64,000 bases of DNA from Mesobacillus maritimus (GTDB taxonomy: Bacteria > Bacillota > Bacilli > Bacillales > Cytobacillaceae). Shown in pieces: positions 50,677 through 59,159 of this stretch. The notes under the pieces were generated by a model that did no database searches, was not told where the DNA came from, and saw only the letters and a list, made by a program, of their open reading frames with translations. A program made the position numbers and the translations under genes. How positions within the stretch are numbered: position 1 is the first letter of the stretch; each line of letters begins with the position of its first letter. The DNA lies in contig NZ_JAMBNR010000002.1 of NCBI RefSeq assembly GCF_023715205.1, forward strand, positions 310,001-374,000, given 5' to 3'.

Positions 50677-51873
50677 ATGACAACTTGGAATCTAGAGCAA
50701 ATGCAGCGTCATTTACTCATTTGCAATGGGGCAACTTGTATGGGAGCAGGAGCGGAAGAGGTCACAAAGCAGATTCGTGATGAAATCCGTAAAAATCGGT
50801 TGGATGAGCAGATTCATACATCGCGGACACGCTGTAATGGCCGATGTAAAGATAAATGCGTCGTTATTGAATATCCAAAAGGGACATGGTATTCGGTTCA
50901 ACAAGAAGAGACAGCGCGTAGCATTGTTCATGAAGCAGTGGGAGAAGAAGCGATCATCTATTCAATGGAGCACGGTGTACGAAAACGGAGCGAAACCCGG
51001 ATTAAAGGTATCGATAAATATAAGAAGGGAAACGGATTGATGAAAAAAGCTGTTTTATTTGTTGGACATGGCAGTAGGCTAGAAGCAGGGAATAGAGAGG
51101 TTCGCCAATTTATCGAGGAAACAAAAGATTCCATTGATCCAGCCCTTTTAGTCGAAACTTGTTTTCTAGAATTTGCCTCACCGAATATTGAAGAGGGAAT
51201 TCAACTGTGTGTTGAAAAAGGGGCGGATGAAATCCATGTGATTCCGATCATTTTATTACATGCTGGACACTCGAAATTGCACATTCCAGCAGAAATAGAA
51301 CATGCGAAAGAGCATTTCCCTGATGTTCGATTTACCTATGGGCAAACAATCGGTGTTCATGAGGAAGTATTTGAAATTTTAAAAACAAGACTGACGGAAG
51401 TGGGTTTTGATGTGAATCAGAACCATGAGGATACAGCCATCTTATTAATTGGCCGAGGTGGCAGCGATCCATATGCGAATGGTGATTTTTATAAAATAAC
51501 TCGGTTATTATGGGAAAAATTAAACGTACCGATCGTTGAAAGTGCCTTTATGGGGGTCACGACGCCAACTGTCCAAGATGGGATGGAACGTTGTATGAAA
51601 CTGGGGGCGAAAAAAATCATCATGCTCCCGTATTTCTTATTTACAGGAATTTTAATGAAAAGAATGAATCAAATGGCCGAACACTTTAAAGAGACGTATC
51701 CGCATGTCTCCATTGAGATTGCATCGTACTTTGGGTATCATCCAAAATTAAGCACGGTCTTATTAGAACGGATGAACCAGGCCATCGACGGTACATCCAC
51801 AGGGATGCAGGATTTAGAAAACTTCCGTCAATATGCCAAAGAACATGGGTATGAGCATCATCATCATCATTGA
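50677..51873 (+). CDS. cbiX: CbiW-CbiX fusion: Fe-S ferredoxin-like domain plus sirohydrochlorin cobaltochelatase with His tail
   Basis: A 398-aa fusion. Residues 1-95 are a thioredoxin-fold [2Fe-2S] ferredoxin-like domain (CbiW): LLICNGATCMGAG, TRCNGRCKDKCVV and the trailing EETARSIVHEAV helix, with the Cys spacing of that family. Residues 125-390 are CbiX: AVLFVGHGSRLEAGNREVRQ and a second half with AILLIGRGGSDPYANGDFYK, which inserts cobalt into sirohydrochlorin. The C-terminus is EHGYEHHHHH, a short His run that may hold cobalt. ATG 50677 follows GGGGGAGG. It closes the locus although it acts near the pathway start. Confidence 0.9.
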   Translation: MTTWNLEQMQRHLLICNGATCMGAGAEEVTKQIRDEIRKNRLDEQIHTSRTRCNGRCKDKCVVIEYPKGTWYSVQQEETARSIVHEAVGEEAIIYSMEHGVRKRSETRIKGIDKYKKGNGLMKKAVLFVGHGSRLEAGNREVRQFIEETKDSIDPALLVETCFLEFASPNIEEGIQLCVEKGADEIHVIPIILLHAGHSKLHIPAEIEHAKEHFPDVRFTYGQTIGVHEEVFEILKTRLTEVGFDVNQNHEDTAILLIGRGGSDPYANGDFYKITRLLWEKLNVPIVESAFMGVTTPTVQDGMERCMKLGAKKIIMLPYFLFTGILMKRMNQMAEHFKETYPHVSIEIASYFGYHPKLSTVLLERMNQAIDGTSTGMQDLENFRQYAKEHGYEHHHHH

Positions 51874-52011
51874 GTGACAAGGGGACATTTACTGTCCCTA
51901 TAGGTAAAACCGAACCATAATTTTTAAACACCTTTAATTTTCTGTTAGCAAACTAGAAACATCCAATTGTTTTAAAATATGCAAAACTAACGAAGCAATA
52001 GAATAGGTATT
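51874..52011. other. Spacer with a partial REP-like repeat
   Basis: GTGACAAGGGGACATTTACT followed by GTCCCTATAGG (51876-51905) is a short GGGACA/TGTCCC relative. The rest is AT-rich and holds the presumed promoter of the toxin locus. Confidence 0.45.
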
Positions 52012-52055
52012 CTCAAGGGTGGTCGGCACATCCCCATTAAGAAAGGGGGTGGTGT

Positions 52056-52139
52056 ATGACAGTTTTTGAATCACTAATGATGGCGATTGCTTTTGCAAGG
52101 TTAATCGTTGCCATCCAATCATTTAACCATAAAAAATAA
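52056..52139 (+). CDS. Putative holin-like type I toxin peptide
   Basis: A 27-aa peptide MTVFESLMMAIAFARLIVAI followed by QSFNHKK. One membrane helix with a short basic tail matches the small holin-like toxins of Bacilli found in type I toxin-antitoxin loci. GGGGGTGG precedes the ATG by 5-6 nt. The ribosome binding site can be hidden: ATCCCC (52030-35) pairs with GGGGGT. The 5' leader also pairs over 11 bp with the 3' region (CTCAAGGGTGG at 52012 with CCACCCTTGAG at 52141). Such pairing is the usual way to keep toxin mRNA silent. The antitoxin RNA is not identified with certainty. Confidence 0.75.
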   Translation: MTVFESLMMAIAFARLIVAIQSFNHKK

Positions 52140-52173
52140 TCCACCCTTGAGTTAGAGACTCAGGTGGATTATT
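52137..52173 (+). terminator. Hairpin after the toxin gene
   Basis: AATCCACC-CTTGAGT pairs with ACTCAGGTGGATT; only ATTATTCT follows, so it is weak as a terminator. Its left arm can instead pair with the 5' leader (52012-52022). Confidence 0.65.
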
Positions 52174-52220
52174 CTACCCATATAGCCGACCCCTTTTTGG
52201 GAACCGTTTATTGCTAGACT

Positions 52221-52251
52221 GGACATGTTCGCGCATGTTCGGTCCTTTTTT
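52221..52251 (+). terminator. Intrinsic terminator
   Basis: GGACATG pairs with CATGTTC around TTCGCG, then GGTCC and TTTTTT. It is probably the true 3' end of the toxin transcript, or the terminator of an RNA partner. Confidence 0.6.
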
Positions 52252-52290
52252 ACTTTATGCTTTAATTAATTATAGTATAACGAAAAACTA

Positions 52291-52316
52291 GGTAGGGACA
52301 GGGGGACATCGTCCAA
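52291..52316. repeat. Partial REP-like repeat
   Basis: GGTAGGGACAGGGGGACATC, matching the left half of the palindromes at 15098 and 23553; the right half is missing. Confidence 0.6.
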
Positions 52317-53102
52317 CTAGGGGGTTGTGATCTTTTTCGCAATGATGGAAGTGGCTTTTTTTGGATTCAAGCGATACAAAAAGTCCATTAATTTTGCATC
52401 GTTTCTGGCTAATACTCGGTATTTGTTATTTTCCATCCCGCTTATAATAATGACAGCTGCTTCGGTTGGGCTGAGCAACTTATAAGAATGATTGTCGACT
52501 TTTCCGATTTCAATTCCAGCGTTCCGGACGAGGTTCGTATCGACGCCACCAGGAAAGACGATGGTCACGCCGACATTGGTATTTCTAAGCTCTAAGTGAA
52601 GGCCTTCCGTGAACATTTTAACGGCGGCTTTTGAAGCGCAGTAAATCGATTGAAGCGGTACAGGAAGAAAGCCACCCATGCTGGATACATTGGTAATATG
52701 AGCTTCTGGTCGCTCTATAAGGTGGGGCAAGAAGGATTTACACATATAAAGCGTACCGTAAAAATTAACATCCATCACTCTTTGAATTTGTTCATAATCT
52801 AGATCATTCACATTGTGAAAAGGTTGAATAATGCCTGCATTGTTGATCACTCCATCAATGCATCCGTGAACGGAGTTGATTTCTTCTGGAAGCTTCTCCA
52901 CATCCTCTCTGTTAGCCAAATTTGCGAAGTGTGTTGAAATGTTGTCTCCATACACAGTTGCGAATGATTTGATTTCCTCTAGCCCGGATTTATGGATGAT
53001 GGCTGCGACTTTCGCTCCTTTCTCTAAAAGTTGGCTAACGAGTTCTCTTCCAATCCCGCCCCCAGCACCAGTCACGACGATGACTTTACCGAATACTTTC
53101 AT
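52317..53102 (-). CDS. SDR-family NAD(P)-dependent oxidoreductase
   Basis: A 261-aa classical short-chain dehydrogenase. TGAGGGIGRELVSQLLEKG is the nucleotide-binding motif, DGVINNAGI the NNAG motif, NVSSMGG holds the catalytic Ser and YCASKAAVKMF the YxxxK pair. The C-terminal region (TEGLHLELRNTNVGVTIVFP, then GVDTNLVRNAGI) is common in SDRs acting on lipids or small alcohols. The ATG follows TGGGGGAATACA. The substrate is unknown. Monocistronic. Confidence 0.92.
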   Translation of the reverse strand: MKVFGKVIVVTGAGGGIGRELVSQLLEKGAKVAAIIHKSGLEEIKSFATVYGDNISTHFANLANREDVEKLPEEINSVHGCIDGVINNAGIIQPFHNVNDLDYEQIQRVMDVNFYGTLYMCKSFLPHLIERPEAHITNVSSMGGFLPVPLQSIYCASKAAVKMFTEGLHLELRNTNVGVTIVFPGGVDTNLVRNAGIEIGKVDNHSYKLLSPTEAAVIIISGMENNKYRVLARNDAKLMDFLYRLNPKKATSIIAKKITTP

Positions 53103-53511
53103 TGTATTCCCCCATATTTTCTGTGATGGAAAATGAAGCTAATAAATATATATATGTAGGTTTTTGGTATGACATTCTTTTTCGATTTTCGCAAAAACCT
53201 GATTCGAAGGCCCCATCTCTCATTTGATTTGGAGCACTTTTCACATTTTGGGGGGGAATTTAACGAAATCTCAATCAACAACATCCTTAATAAATTCAGC
53301 AAGAAACCTAGAAACAACATCATCTTCTTACATAAGGGAAAGTATGGTAATATCATATATAATTAAGAAAATTCTTTAAGATTGGTAATGAATACAATTG
53401 CAGAATAGTTGTAGTCTTATAGTTCTATTTAAAATATCGCTAATAATGGAACAATTGTAACGCATCTTTTTAGCGTAACATAAAGACGAATGAGGAAAGG
53501 GAGGCTTACTT
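53103..53511. other. Intergenic between SDR and fbp
   Basis: About 400 bp. Open frames on both strands lack ribosome binding sites. It should hold divergent promoters for the SDR gene and fbp; no strong -35/-10 pair or operator is evident. Confidence 0.4.
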
Positions 53512-55482
53512 TTGAATACAAAATACCTAGATTTACTAGCACAAAAATATGATAATGAAGAAAAAGTCGTAACGGAAATTATTAATCTAGAAGCCATCCT
53601 TAATCTACCAAAGGGTACAGAGCATTTTGTGAGTGATTTACATGGGGAGTATCAAGCGTTTCAGCATGTGTTAAGAAATGGCTCGGGGAAGGTTAAGGAG
53701 AAAATCGAAGACCTTTTTAAAAAGGTATTAACAGAAAAAGAGATTAAAGAATTTGCAACCTTGGTGTACTATCCTGAAGAAAAAATCAAGTTAATTAAGA
53801 ATGGTTTTGATAATGAAGAAGAGCTGCATCAATGGTATACCGTGATCATTGAGCGGATGATTAAACTGGTTTCTTATGCCTCTTCGAAATATACTCGGTC
53901 GAAATTACGCAAGGCATTGCCTAGTCAGTTTGTTTATATTATCGAAGAACTTCTATACAAAGCAGATGAATTCACCAATTTTAAAGATGCTTATTATACA
54001 AAAATTGTTCAACAAATTATTTCCCTTGGTCAAGCGGATAAGCTAATTACGGGCCTAGCGTATACGACACAGAGATTGGTCGTGGATCATCTTCATGTTG
54101 TCGGGGATATTTACGACCGTGGACCTGAGCCTGATAAAATTATGGAAGCCCTCATTCATTATCATTCTGTTGATATTCAGTGGGGAAATCATGATGTCCT
54201 ATGGATTGGTGCCTTTGCTGGTTCAAAGGTGTGTCTGGCCAATATTATTCGGATCTGTGCTCGTTATAATAATTTGGATATTATTGAAGATGTGTATGGA
54301 ATCAATCTTAGACCACTGCTTAATCTAGCGGAAAAGTACTATCAAGATAATCCGGCCTTTCGCCCAAAAATCCAACCAGGTGAAACGATATCAGACGAAG
54401 AAAAATTACAGATTACGAAAATTCATCAAGCGATTGCGATGATTCAGTTTAAACTTGAAAGCCCTATCATCAAGAGACGACCGAATTTTGAGATGTCTGA
54501 AAGACTTTTACTTGAGAAAGTAGATTTCGATAAAAAAGAAATCAATCTTCGCGGAACTAAGTATTCACTTGAAAATACTTGTTTTGACACCGTTAATCCC
54601 TCGCAGCCTGACCAGCTTTTGGAGGAAGAAGCACAAGTGATCGACAAGCTGTTATTTTCTGTTCAACACTCAGAAAAACTCGCAAGACATATGAACTTTC
54701 TGATGAAAAAAGGCAGTCTTTATCTGAAATATAACGGAAACTTATTAATACACGGCTGTATTCCATTAGATGAAGATGGAAATATGGAAAAAATGGTGAT
54801 TGAAAACAAAACCTATGCAGGTCGTGAATTACTGGACATTTTCGAACATTATTTGCGTTATGCTTTTGAACATCCTGAAGAAACAGATGACCTTGCGACA
54901 GATATGGTGTGGTATTTATGGACAGGACAATATTCATCTCTTTTTGGAAAAAGAGAAATGACAACCTTTGAACGGTATTTCATTAAGGATAAGACCACAC
55001 ATAAAGAAATGAAAAATCCATATTACTATTTACGTGAAAATGTGGAAACCTGCCGCAACATCCTAACAGAATTTGATCTTGACCCCGATCATGGTCATAT
55101 TATCAATGGGCATACACCCGTTAAAGAAATTAATGGAGAGAATCCGATTAAAGCAAATGGAATGATGATTGTAATTGACGGGGGCTTTTCAAAGGCTTAT
55201 CAATCAACAACCGGTATTTCAGGTTATACATTATTATATAATTCCTTCGGCATGCAACTTGTCGCCCATCAGCAATTCAATTCAAAAGAAGATGTCCTAC
55301 GAAATGGTACAGATGTTTTGTCAGTTAAAAGAGTGGTAGATAAAGAGCTTGAAAGAAAAAAGGTTCTCGAAACGAATGTTGGCGCCGAATTATTACAGGA
55401 AATAAGTATTTTGAAAAGCTTGTTGGAATATCGGTATATGAAGCGGGAGAAAGGGCCTAAGGAAAGTGTTTCAATCCAATAG
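53512..55482 (+). CDS. fbp: Fructose-1,6-bisphosphatase, class III
   Basis: A 656-aa class III FBPase, the gluconeogenic enzyme of Bacilli that hydrolyses fructose 1,6-bisphosphate. It belongs to the calcineurin-like phosphoesterases: the metal motif [13 protein letters not shown] appears near residue 37, [15 protein letters not shown] near 200, [14 protein letters not shown] near 225, and [20 protein letters not shown] near 530. The length matches the family (about 640-670). TTG start after GGGAGG. It stands alone, as in B. subtilis, and is ended by a strong terminator. Confidence 0.97.
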   Translation: MNTKYLDLLAQKYDNEEKVVTEIINLEAILNLPKGTEHFVSDLHGEYQAFQHVLRNGSGKVKEKIEDLFKKVLTEKEIKEFATLVYYPEEKIKLIKNGFDNEEELHQWYTVIIERMIKLVSYASSKYTRSKLRKALPSQFVYIIEELLYKADEFTNFKDAYYTKIVQQIISLGQADKLITGLAYTTQRLVVDHLHVVGDIYDRGPEPDKIMEALIHYHSVDIQWGNHDVLWIGAFAGSKVCLANIIRICARYNNLDIIEDVYGINLRPLLNLAEKYYQDNPAFRPKIQPGETISDEEKLQITKIHQAIAMIQFKLESPIIKRRPNFEMSERLLLEKVDFDKKEINLRGTKYSLENTCFDTVNPSQPDQLLEEEAQVIDKLLFSVQHSEKLARHMNFLMKKGSLYLKYNGNLLIHGCIPLDEDGNMEKMVIENKTYAGRELLDIFEHYLRYAFEHPEETDDLATDMVWYLWTGQYSSLFGKREMTTFERYFIKDKTTHKEMKNPYYYLRENVETCRNILTEFDLDPDHGHIINGHTPVKEINGENPIKANGMMIVIDGGFSKAYQSTTGISGYTLLYNSFGMQLVAHQQFNSKEDVLRNGTDVLSVKRVVDKELERKKVLETNVGAELLQEISILKSLLEYRYMKREKGPKESVSIQ

Positions 55483-55600
55483 ATACGAAAAGGACTAAGT
55501 GGGTGTTTTAACATTATGTGTATAAGGACGTCCAAAAAGGAGACAAAGGGGACTTTGTCCTAGCTTGTCTATAAAATCGTGTCTGATGTTGCTATAGGTA

Positions 55601-55633
55601 AAAAGCCGCTAACTAATTAGTTGGCGGCTTTTT
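55601..55633. terminator. Intrinsic terminator, probably bidirectional
   Basis: AAAAGCCGC-TAACTAATTAGTTG-GCGGCTTTTT: a perfect stem with runs of A before and T after, serving fbp (plus) and the small genes on the minus strand. Confidence 0.85.
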
Positions 55634-55684
55634 ACAATCTTTTTCGGGGTGCTAGGCATCGGTTCAGAACCGTTGCGTTGCTGG

Positions 55685-55801
55685 TTATTTTTGTTTATAA
55701 AGGTCGACAAATGCATTGAAAATCTCGATTCCTTGATAAGAAAAAAGAGAAAGTGCAGTTAGAGAAAACATCCCGATTATAACGAATCGCATCCACATCA
55801 T
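55685..55801 (-). CDS. Small hypothetical membrane protein
   Basis: A 38-aa peptide: MMWMRFVIIGMFSLTALSLF, then SYQGIEIFNAFVDLYKQK. One hydrophobic helix and an amphipathic tail. AAAGGAGG lies 8 nt before the ATG, the strongest argument that it is real. It follows the 110-aa membrane protein gene at a distance of 22 bp on the same strand, so the two are an operon. I do not recognise the family. Confidence 0.65.
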   Translation of the reverse strand: MMWMRFVIIGMFSLTALSLFSYQGIEIFNAFVDLYKQK

Positions 55802-55823
55802 ATTAATAGCCTCCTTTGATTTT

Positions 55824-56156
55824 TTAATGTGCATATTTCAAAGGAGCTACTACTACATTATTAGACTGATAAAATACGGCTTGAAGAAAATGGCGTTTTT
55901 TATCCGCATGGACATGAATGAAACTGACTTTAATCAGGCTGAGAATCACGATTACTAGGTATGGAACCGTAAAAAAGTAACCGGAATGATCATCAATATC
56001 TTGACTATTTTCAAAATAGGAAGATTCAAAGCTTAAAGTATCTAAAACATAGTTGTCATGGTTGGGAATCCCACTACCCATATCAGACTGTACGCCAAAT
56101 AAATGTGTAACAGTAGGCAGGGCCAATAAGATCATCATGAGTAAAAAACGATTCAT
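55824..56156 (-). CDS. Hypothetical membrane protein
   Basis: A 110-aa protein with a first hydrophobic helix (about 4-18, NRFLLMMILLALPTVTHLFG), a polar outside segment of about 40 residues (SDMGSGIPNHDNYVLDTLSF, then SQDIDDHSGY), a second helix (about 60-78, VPYLVIVILSLIKVSFIHV), and a cytoplasmic C-terminus. The first ATG with a plausible GGTTGGTGA upstream is at 56156; the frame is open 4 codons further. I recognise no family. It is the first gene of a two-gene minus-strand operon. The small size, membrane location and sporulation-type neighbour (YjcZ) fit a spore or cell-envelope role, but that is speculation. Confidence 0.55.
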   Translation of the reverse strand: MNRFLLMMILLALPTVTHLFGVQSDMGSGIPNHDNYVLDTLSFESSYFENSQDIDDHSGYFFTVPYLVIVILSLIKVSFIHVHADKKRHFLQAVFYQSNNVVVAPLKYAH

Positions 56157-56525
56157 AGGTTTCACCAACCTTTTAGGGATTATTACAATATATACAATGG
56201 AAATGATTATAACACAAAAAAGATTGAGTGTAATAGGAAAAAGTTTCCTCAGGAGATCGGTGCATTTGTTTGTAGAGAAGCATAGGAGAAATCCGGGTAC
56301 GATTAATTAGAGCAGCTGTTTCTTGCGCCAATAGATCATTTTTAACTAAGTCTGTTCATACCAGCGGGGAAATGAAAATTGGATGAAGGAATATGTAAGA
56401 AAAAGAATTTACCACTTATTCAAGGATATACAATTCCCCTCTAGAAGGAACATTTGGTGAAGAGTGCCAGTCACTGTTCGATAAGAGTCACGCTTTTTTG
56501 TTGACTTTATTGTACAAACTGGGAA
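56157..56525. other. Intergenic, no gene seen
   Basis: AT-rich. It holds the promoter region of the minus-strand membrane protein genes. An 85-codon plus-strand frame reaching in from 56053 is antisense to that gene and lacks a ribosome binding site. Confidence 0.4.
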
Positions 56526-56566
56526 GAAAAAAATATAAAAAGCAGACCATTTAGAGTAGTCTGCTT
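56526..56566 (-). terminator. Terminator of the YjcZ gene
   Basis: AAGCAGAC pairs with GTCTGCTT over an 11-nt loop; on the minus strand a T-rich tract follows. Confidence 0.75.
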
Positions 56567-56588
56567 CATAATATTAACTTATCTCAAA

Positions 56589-56693
56589 TTAATAACCACC
56601 ACCGACGTATGCAGAACCGACGATGATTAAAAGGATAAATAGAACGACGATTAGTGCGAAACCAGCACCACTTCCGTATCCTCCACCACTCAT
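56589..56693 (-). CDS. YjcZ-family sporulation protein
   Basis: A 34-aa peptide: [20 protein letters not shown], then [14 protein letters not shown]. The Gly-rich start and the single hydrophobic helix are the hallmark of the YjcZ/SscA-type small spore proteins of Bacillus. GGAGGTG precedes the ATG by 8 nt. Expected to be made late in the mother cell and to associate with the spore coat. It is a good marker that the host forms endospores. Confidence 0.92.
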   Translation of the reverse strand: MSGGGYGSGAGFALIVVLFILLIIVGSAYVGGGY

Positions 56694-56719
56694 ATCTAAC
56701 ACCTCCTTATTAGAAGCTA

Positions 56720-57037
56720 ATGTATAATATGATGGTTAAATGTGTTCGATTGGACATGTTAATTAAAACATTCACCTATTTTTTTATATTAATAGTGCAC
56801 CCTATAAGAGAATTAGTTCAAAGTGCAGGTACGAATGAAATGATTCATGTTTTAAGGATGGTGCTAAAAGAAACATATTTAAATAGAGATCTATCAGAAG
56901 GATTGGGTATTTGTGTTACAGCCAAAGACAGTGAATTTGATTTTGTTTCCAGGGTGTTTTTCCCTGAGTTAAAAATAAACGAAGACCCATTAACAGGAGG
57001 CGATGTTTTAATAATGAAGTTCGCTCTTTCTTATTGA
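56720..57037 (+). pseudogene. Remnant of a PhzF-family isomerase gene
   Basis: The frame contains the C-terminal half of a PhzF-type protein: RELVQSAGTNEMIHVLRMVL, then GICVTAKDSEFDFVSRVFFP and ELKINEDPLTGG, matching the family motif DFVSRFFAP-x-GINEDPVTGSAHC. The motif is broken after PLTGG and the frame ends at once; the N-terminal half, with the catalytic Glu, is missing. No good ribosome binding site precedes its ATGs. The normal length is about 260-300 aa against 105 here. Confidence 0.75.
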
Positions 57038-57106
57038 AGTTATCTGCCAGAAGTGTACAATAAACATTTAAGCATCCTTAACAAAATTGGAAAGTAGTGG
57101 AATGAA

Positions 57107-57793
57107 ATGAAGAATTACGATATTATCTTTTTTGATCTAGATGATACGCTGTTTGATTTTCCGAAATCAGAGCAAGAAGCCTTTACTAAAGTTTTTAATC
57201 AATATAATATCGTCGATAACTTAAATCTATACAAACAGAGTTACCGAGAGATTAGTAGAAAATTGTGGAGCGATTTAGAAAAGGGAAAAATGAGCATTGA
57301 TAAACTAGGTTCTGAGCGATTTAGGAGATTATTTCTAGAACATGAACTTGAAATGGACGCAGTTGTATTCAATCAAGATTATTTAAAACTTCTTGGAGAA
57401 CAATCACCCCTCATCCAAGGAACTGAAAAAGTGATGAGAGAGCTCTCGCATAAACGTCTAGCCGTTATTACTAACGGTTTCACAGAGGTACAAACATCTA
57501 GAATAAACAATTCACCGTTAAAAGATACATTTGAACACCTGATTACCTCTGAAACGACTGGATTTCAAAAACCACAAACTGAAATTTTTGATTTTGCTTT
57601 TCGTCAGTTACAGATTACAAATAAATCCAACGTACTCATGGTGGGGGACTCGTTGACTTCTGATATTCAAGGGGGAGTGAACTATGGAATTGATACGTGT
57701 TGGTACAATCCTAACGATAAGGAAAATCGCACCTCTTTAAAACCTACTTACGAAATCAATAATTTAGAGAGCTTGTTAGAGATTATAAAATAA
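57107..57793 (+). CDS. YjjG-type HAD-family nucleotidase
   Basis: A 228-aa HAD hydrolase: motif I FFDLDDTLFDF, motif II VITNGFTEVQTSRI, the Lys in TGFQKPQTEIFDFAF and motif III VLMVGDSLTSDIQGGVNYGI. Helical cap between residues 20 and 90. The YjjG group (non-canonical pyrimidine nucleotidases) dephosphorylates modified pyrimidine monophosphates and removes mutagenic nucleotides. The start ATG is preceded by GTGGAATGAA, a weak ribosome binding site. It stands alone. Confidence 0.88.
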   Translation: MKNYDIIFFDLDDTLFDFPKSEQEAFTKVFNQYNIVDNLNLYKQSYREISRKLWSDLEKGKMSIDKLGSERFRRLFLEHELEMDAVVFNQDYLKLLGEQSPLIQGTEKVMRELSHKRLAVITNGFTEVQTSRINNSPLKDTFEHLITSETTGFQKPQTEIFDFAFRQLQITNKSNVLMVGDSLTSDIQGGVNYGIDTCWYNPNDKENRTSLKPTYEINNLESLLEIIK

Positions 57794-58003
57794 ACAAGGA
57801 TATTCTATCTTTCTAGCTTAGTCCGATTGCTAAAGTCACCTGCCATTGGTATTTTATACTTCAAAACCGAACCATTCCATTTCTTTCTATGACCTAAATC
57901 ACCAATCGAGTCATATTCTTCAATACCAGCAGGTAATTTGATGATTATAAAGAAGTTAACTTCCACACGAAAAAAATCGAGTGAAACAAGGGTGGGATTG
58001 AAT

Positions 58004-59035
58004 GTGTTAATGAAGCCAAAAAAATTGCAACCGGGAGATTGTGTTGCAACCGTGAGTCCTTCTTGGGGAGGAGCAGGGGAGCCAGAACTTAGATGGCGAT
58101 ATGAACAAGGGGTAAAGAGACTAGAAGAAACTTTTGGACTGAAAGTGATCCCTATGCCGAATAGTTTGAAAGGGGGAGACTATCTTTATAAAAATCCGCA
58201 AGCTCGTGCGGAAGATTTGATGATGGCATTTAAGGATAAGAGGATAAAAGCGATCATTGCAAACATTGGTGGGGAAGATAGTATTCGCTTGCTTCCCTAT
58301 ATTGATTTTGACGTGATTCGTGATAACCCGAAAATTTTTATGGGTTACTCGGATGTGACCATTCCCCATTTGTTTTGCCATAAAGCAGGAATTTCTTCTT
58401 TTTATGGCCCAGCCATTTTAACCGATTTTGCTGAAAACGTGGAGATGGATCCATATACGATTGAAATGGTGAATCGAACACTTTTTTCAACTGAGGCGAT
58501 TGGTGAAATTCAACCTGCGAATGAATGGACGAGTGAGCGTTTATTATGGTTAGAAGAGAATAAGGACCGTCGAAGGGCGATGGTGAAAAATTCAGGTTAC
58601 GAGGTACTTCAAGGATCTGGTGTAGCACATGGACGTTTGATTGGTGGCTGTATCGAGGTTTTAGAGTTTGCCAAAGGAACAGAACTTTGGCCAGAAAAGA
58701 AATACTGGGAGAATAGCATCCTTTTCTTTGAAACATCGGAAGAAAAACCGGATCCCAGTTTAATTAGGTATTGGCTGCGAAATTATGCTGCCCAAGGCAT
58801 TCTACAAAAAGCGAAGGGAATCATATTTGGGAAACCACAAGATGAGAAGTATTATGAGGAGTATAAAGAAGAAATTAAAACCGTCATGAAGGAATATGAT
58901 TTGGAGGATTTGCCGATTCTTTATAACTTGAATTTTGGTCATACCGAACCGAAATTTATCTTGCCATATGGTGCAATGGCAGAAATCAATTGTGAAAAAA
59001 GGACTTTCGCCATTCTAGAAAGTGGAGTGGACTAA
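58004..59035 (+). CDS. S66-family LD-carboxypeptidase / MccF-like serine peptidase
   Basis: A 343-aa peptidase of family S66. The nucleophile Ser is in KIFMGYSDVTIPHLF, the Glu in ILFFETSEEKPDPSL and the His in LNFGHTEPKFILPYG, the expected Ser-Glu-His triad. Members cut the LD bond of recycled murein tetrapeptides (LdcA) or inactivate microcin C-like compounds (MccF). The length and the KLQPGDCVATVSPSWGGAGE start favour the MccF-like branch found in many Bacillus species. GTG 58004 is chosen because AAGGGTGGG lies 8 nt upstream. Confidence 0.88.
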   Translation: MLMKPKKLQPGDCVATVSPSWGGAGEPELRWRYEQGVKRLEETFGLKVIPMPNSLKGGDYLYKNPQARAEDLMMAFKDKRIKAIIANIGGEDSIRLLPYIDFDVIRDNPKIFMGYSDVTIPHLFCHKAGISSFYGPAILTDFAENVEMDPYTIEMVNRTLFSTEAIGEIQPANEWTSERLLWLEENKDRRRAMVKNSGYEVLQGSGVAHGRLIGGCIEVLEFAKGTELWPEKKYWENSILFFETSEEKPDPSLIRYWLRNYAAQGILQKAKGIIFGKPQDEKYYEEYKEEIKTVMKEYDLEDLPILYNLNFGHTEPKFILPYGAMAEINCEKRTFAILESGVD

Positions 59036-59122
59036 TTTTTAGAAAAGAAAGCGATAAATTGATCGTATTTTCTTCTTACACAGTAGGACGCATTTCTTGA
59101 GTATTTCTATTCATCCACAAAG

Positions 59123-59150
59123 AAACACCGGAAACTCTTCCGGTGTTTTC
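59123..59150. terminator. Bidirectional terminator
   Basis: AAACACCGGAA pairs with TTCCGGTGTTT over a 4-nt loop, with T-rich ends on both strands. It separates the LD-carboxypeptidase gene and the convergent HMG-CoA-lyase-like gene. Confidence 0.85.
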
Positions 59151-59159
59151 TGTTTGAGC

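Noticed and set aside
53103-53366. Open frames on both strands between SDR and fbp
   Set aside because: AT-rich, Phe/Ile/Lys-rich products without ribosome binding sites.
56053-56310. 85-codon plus-strand frame
   Set aside because: Antisense to the 110-aa membrane protein gene and no ribosome binding site.
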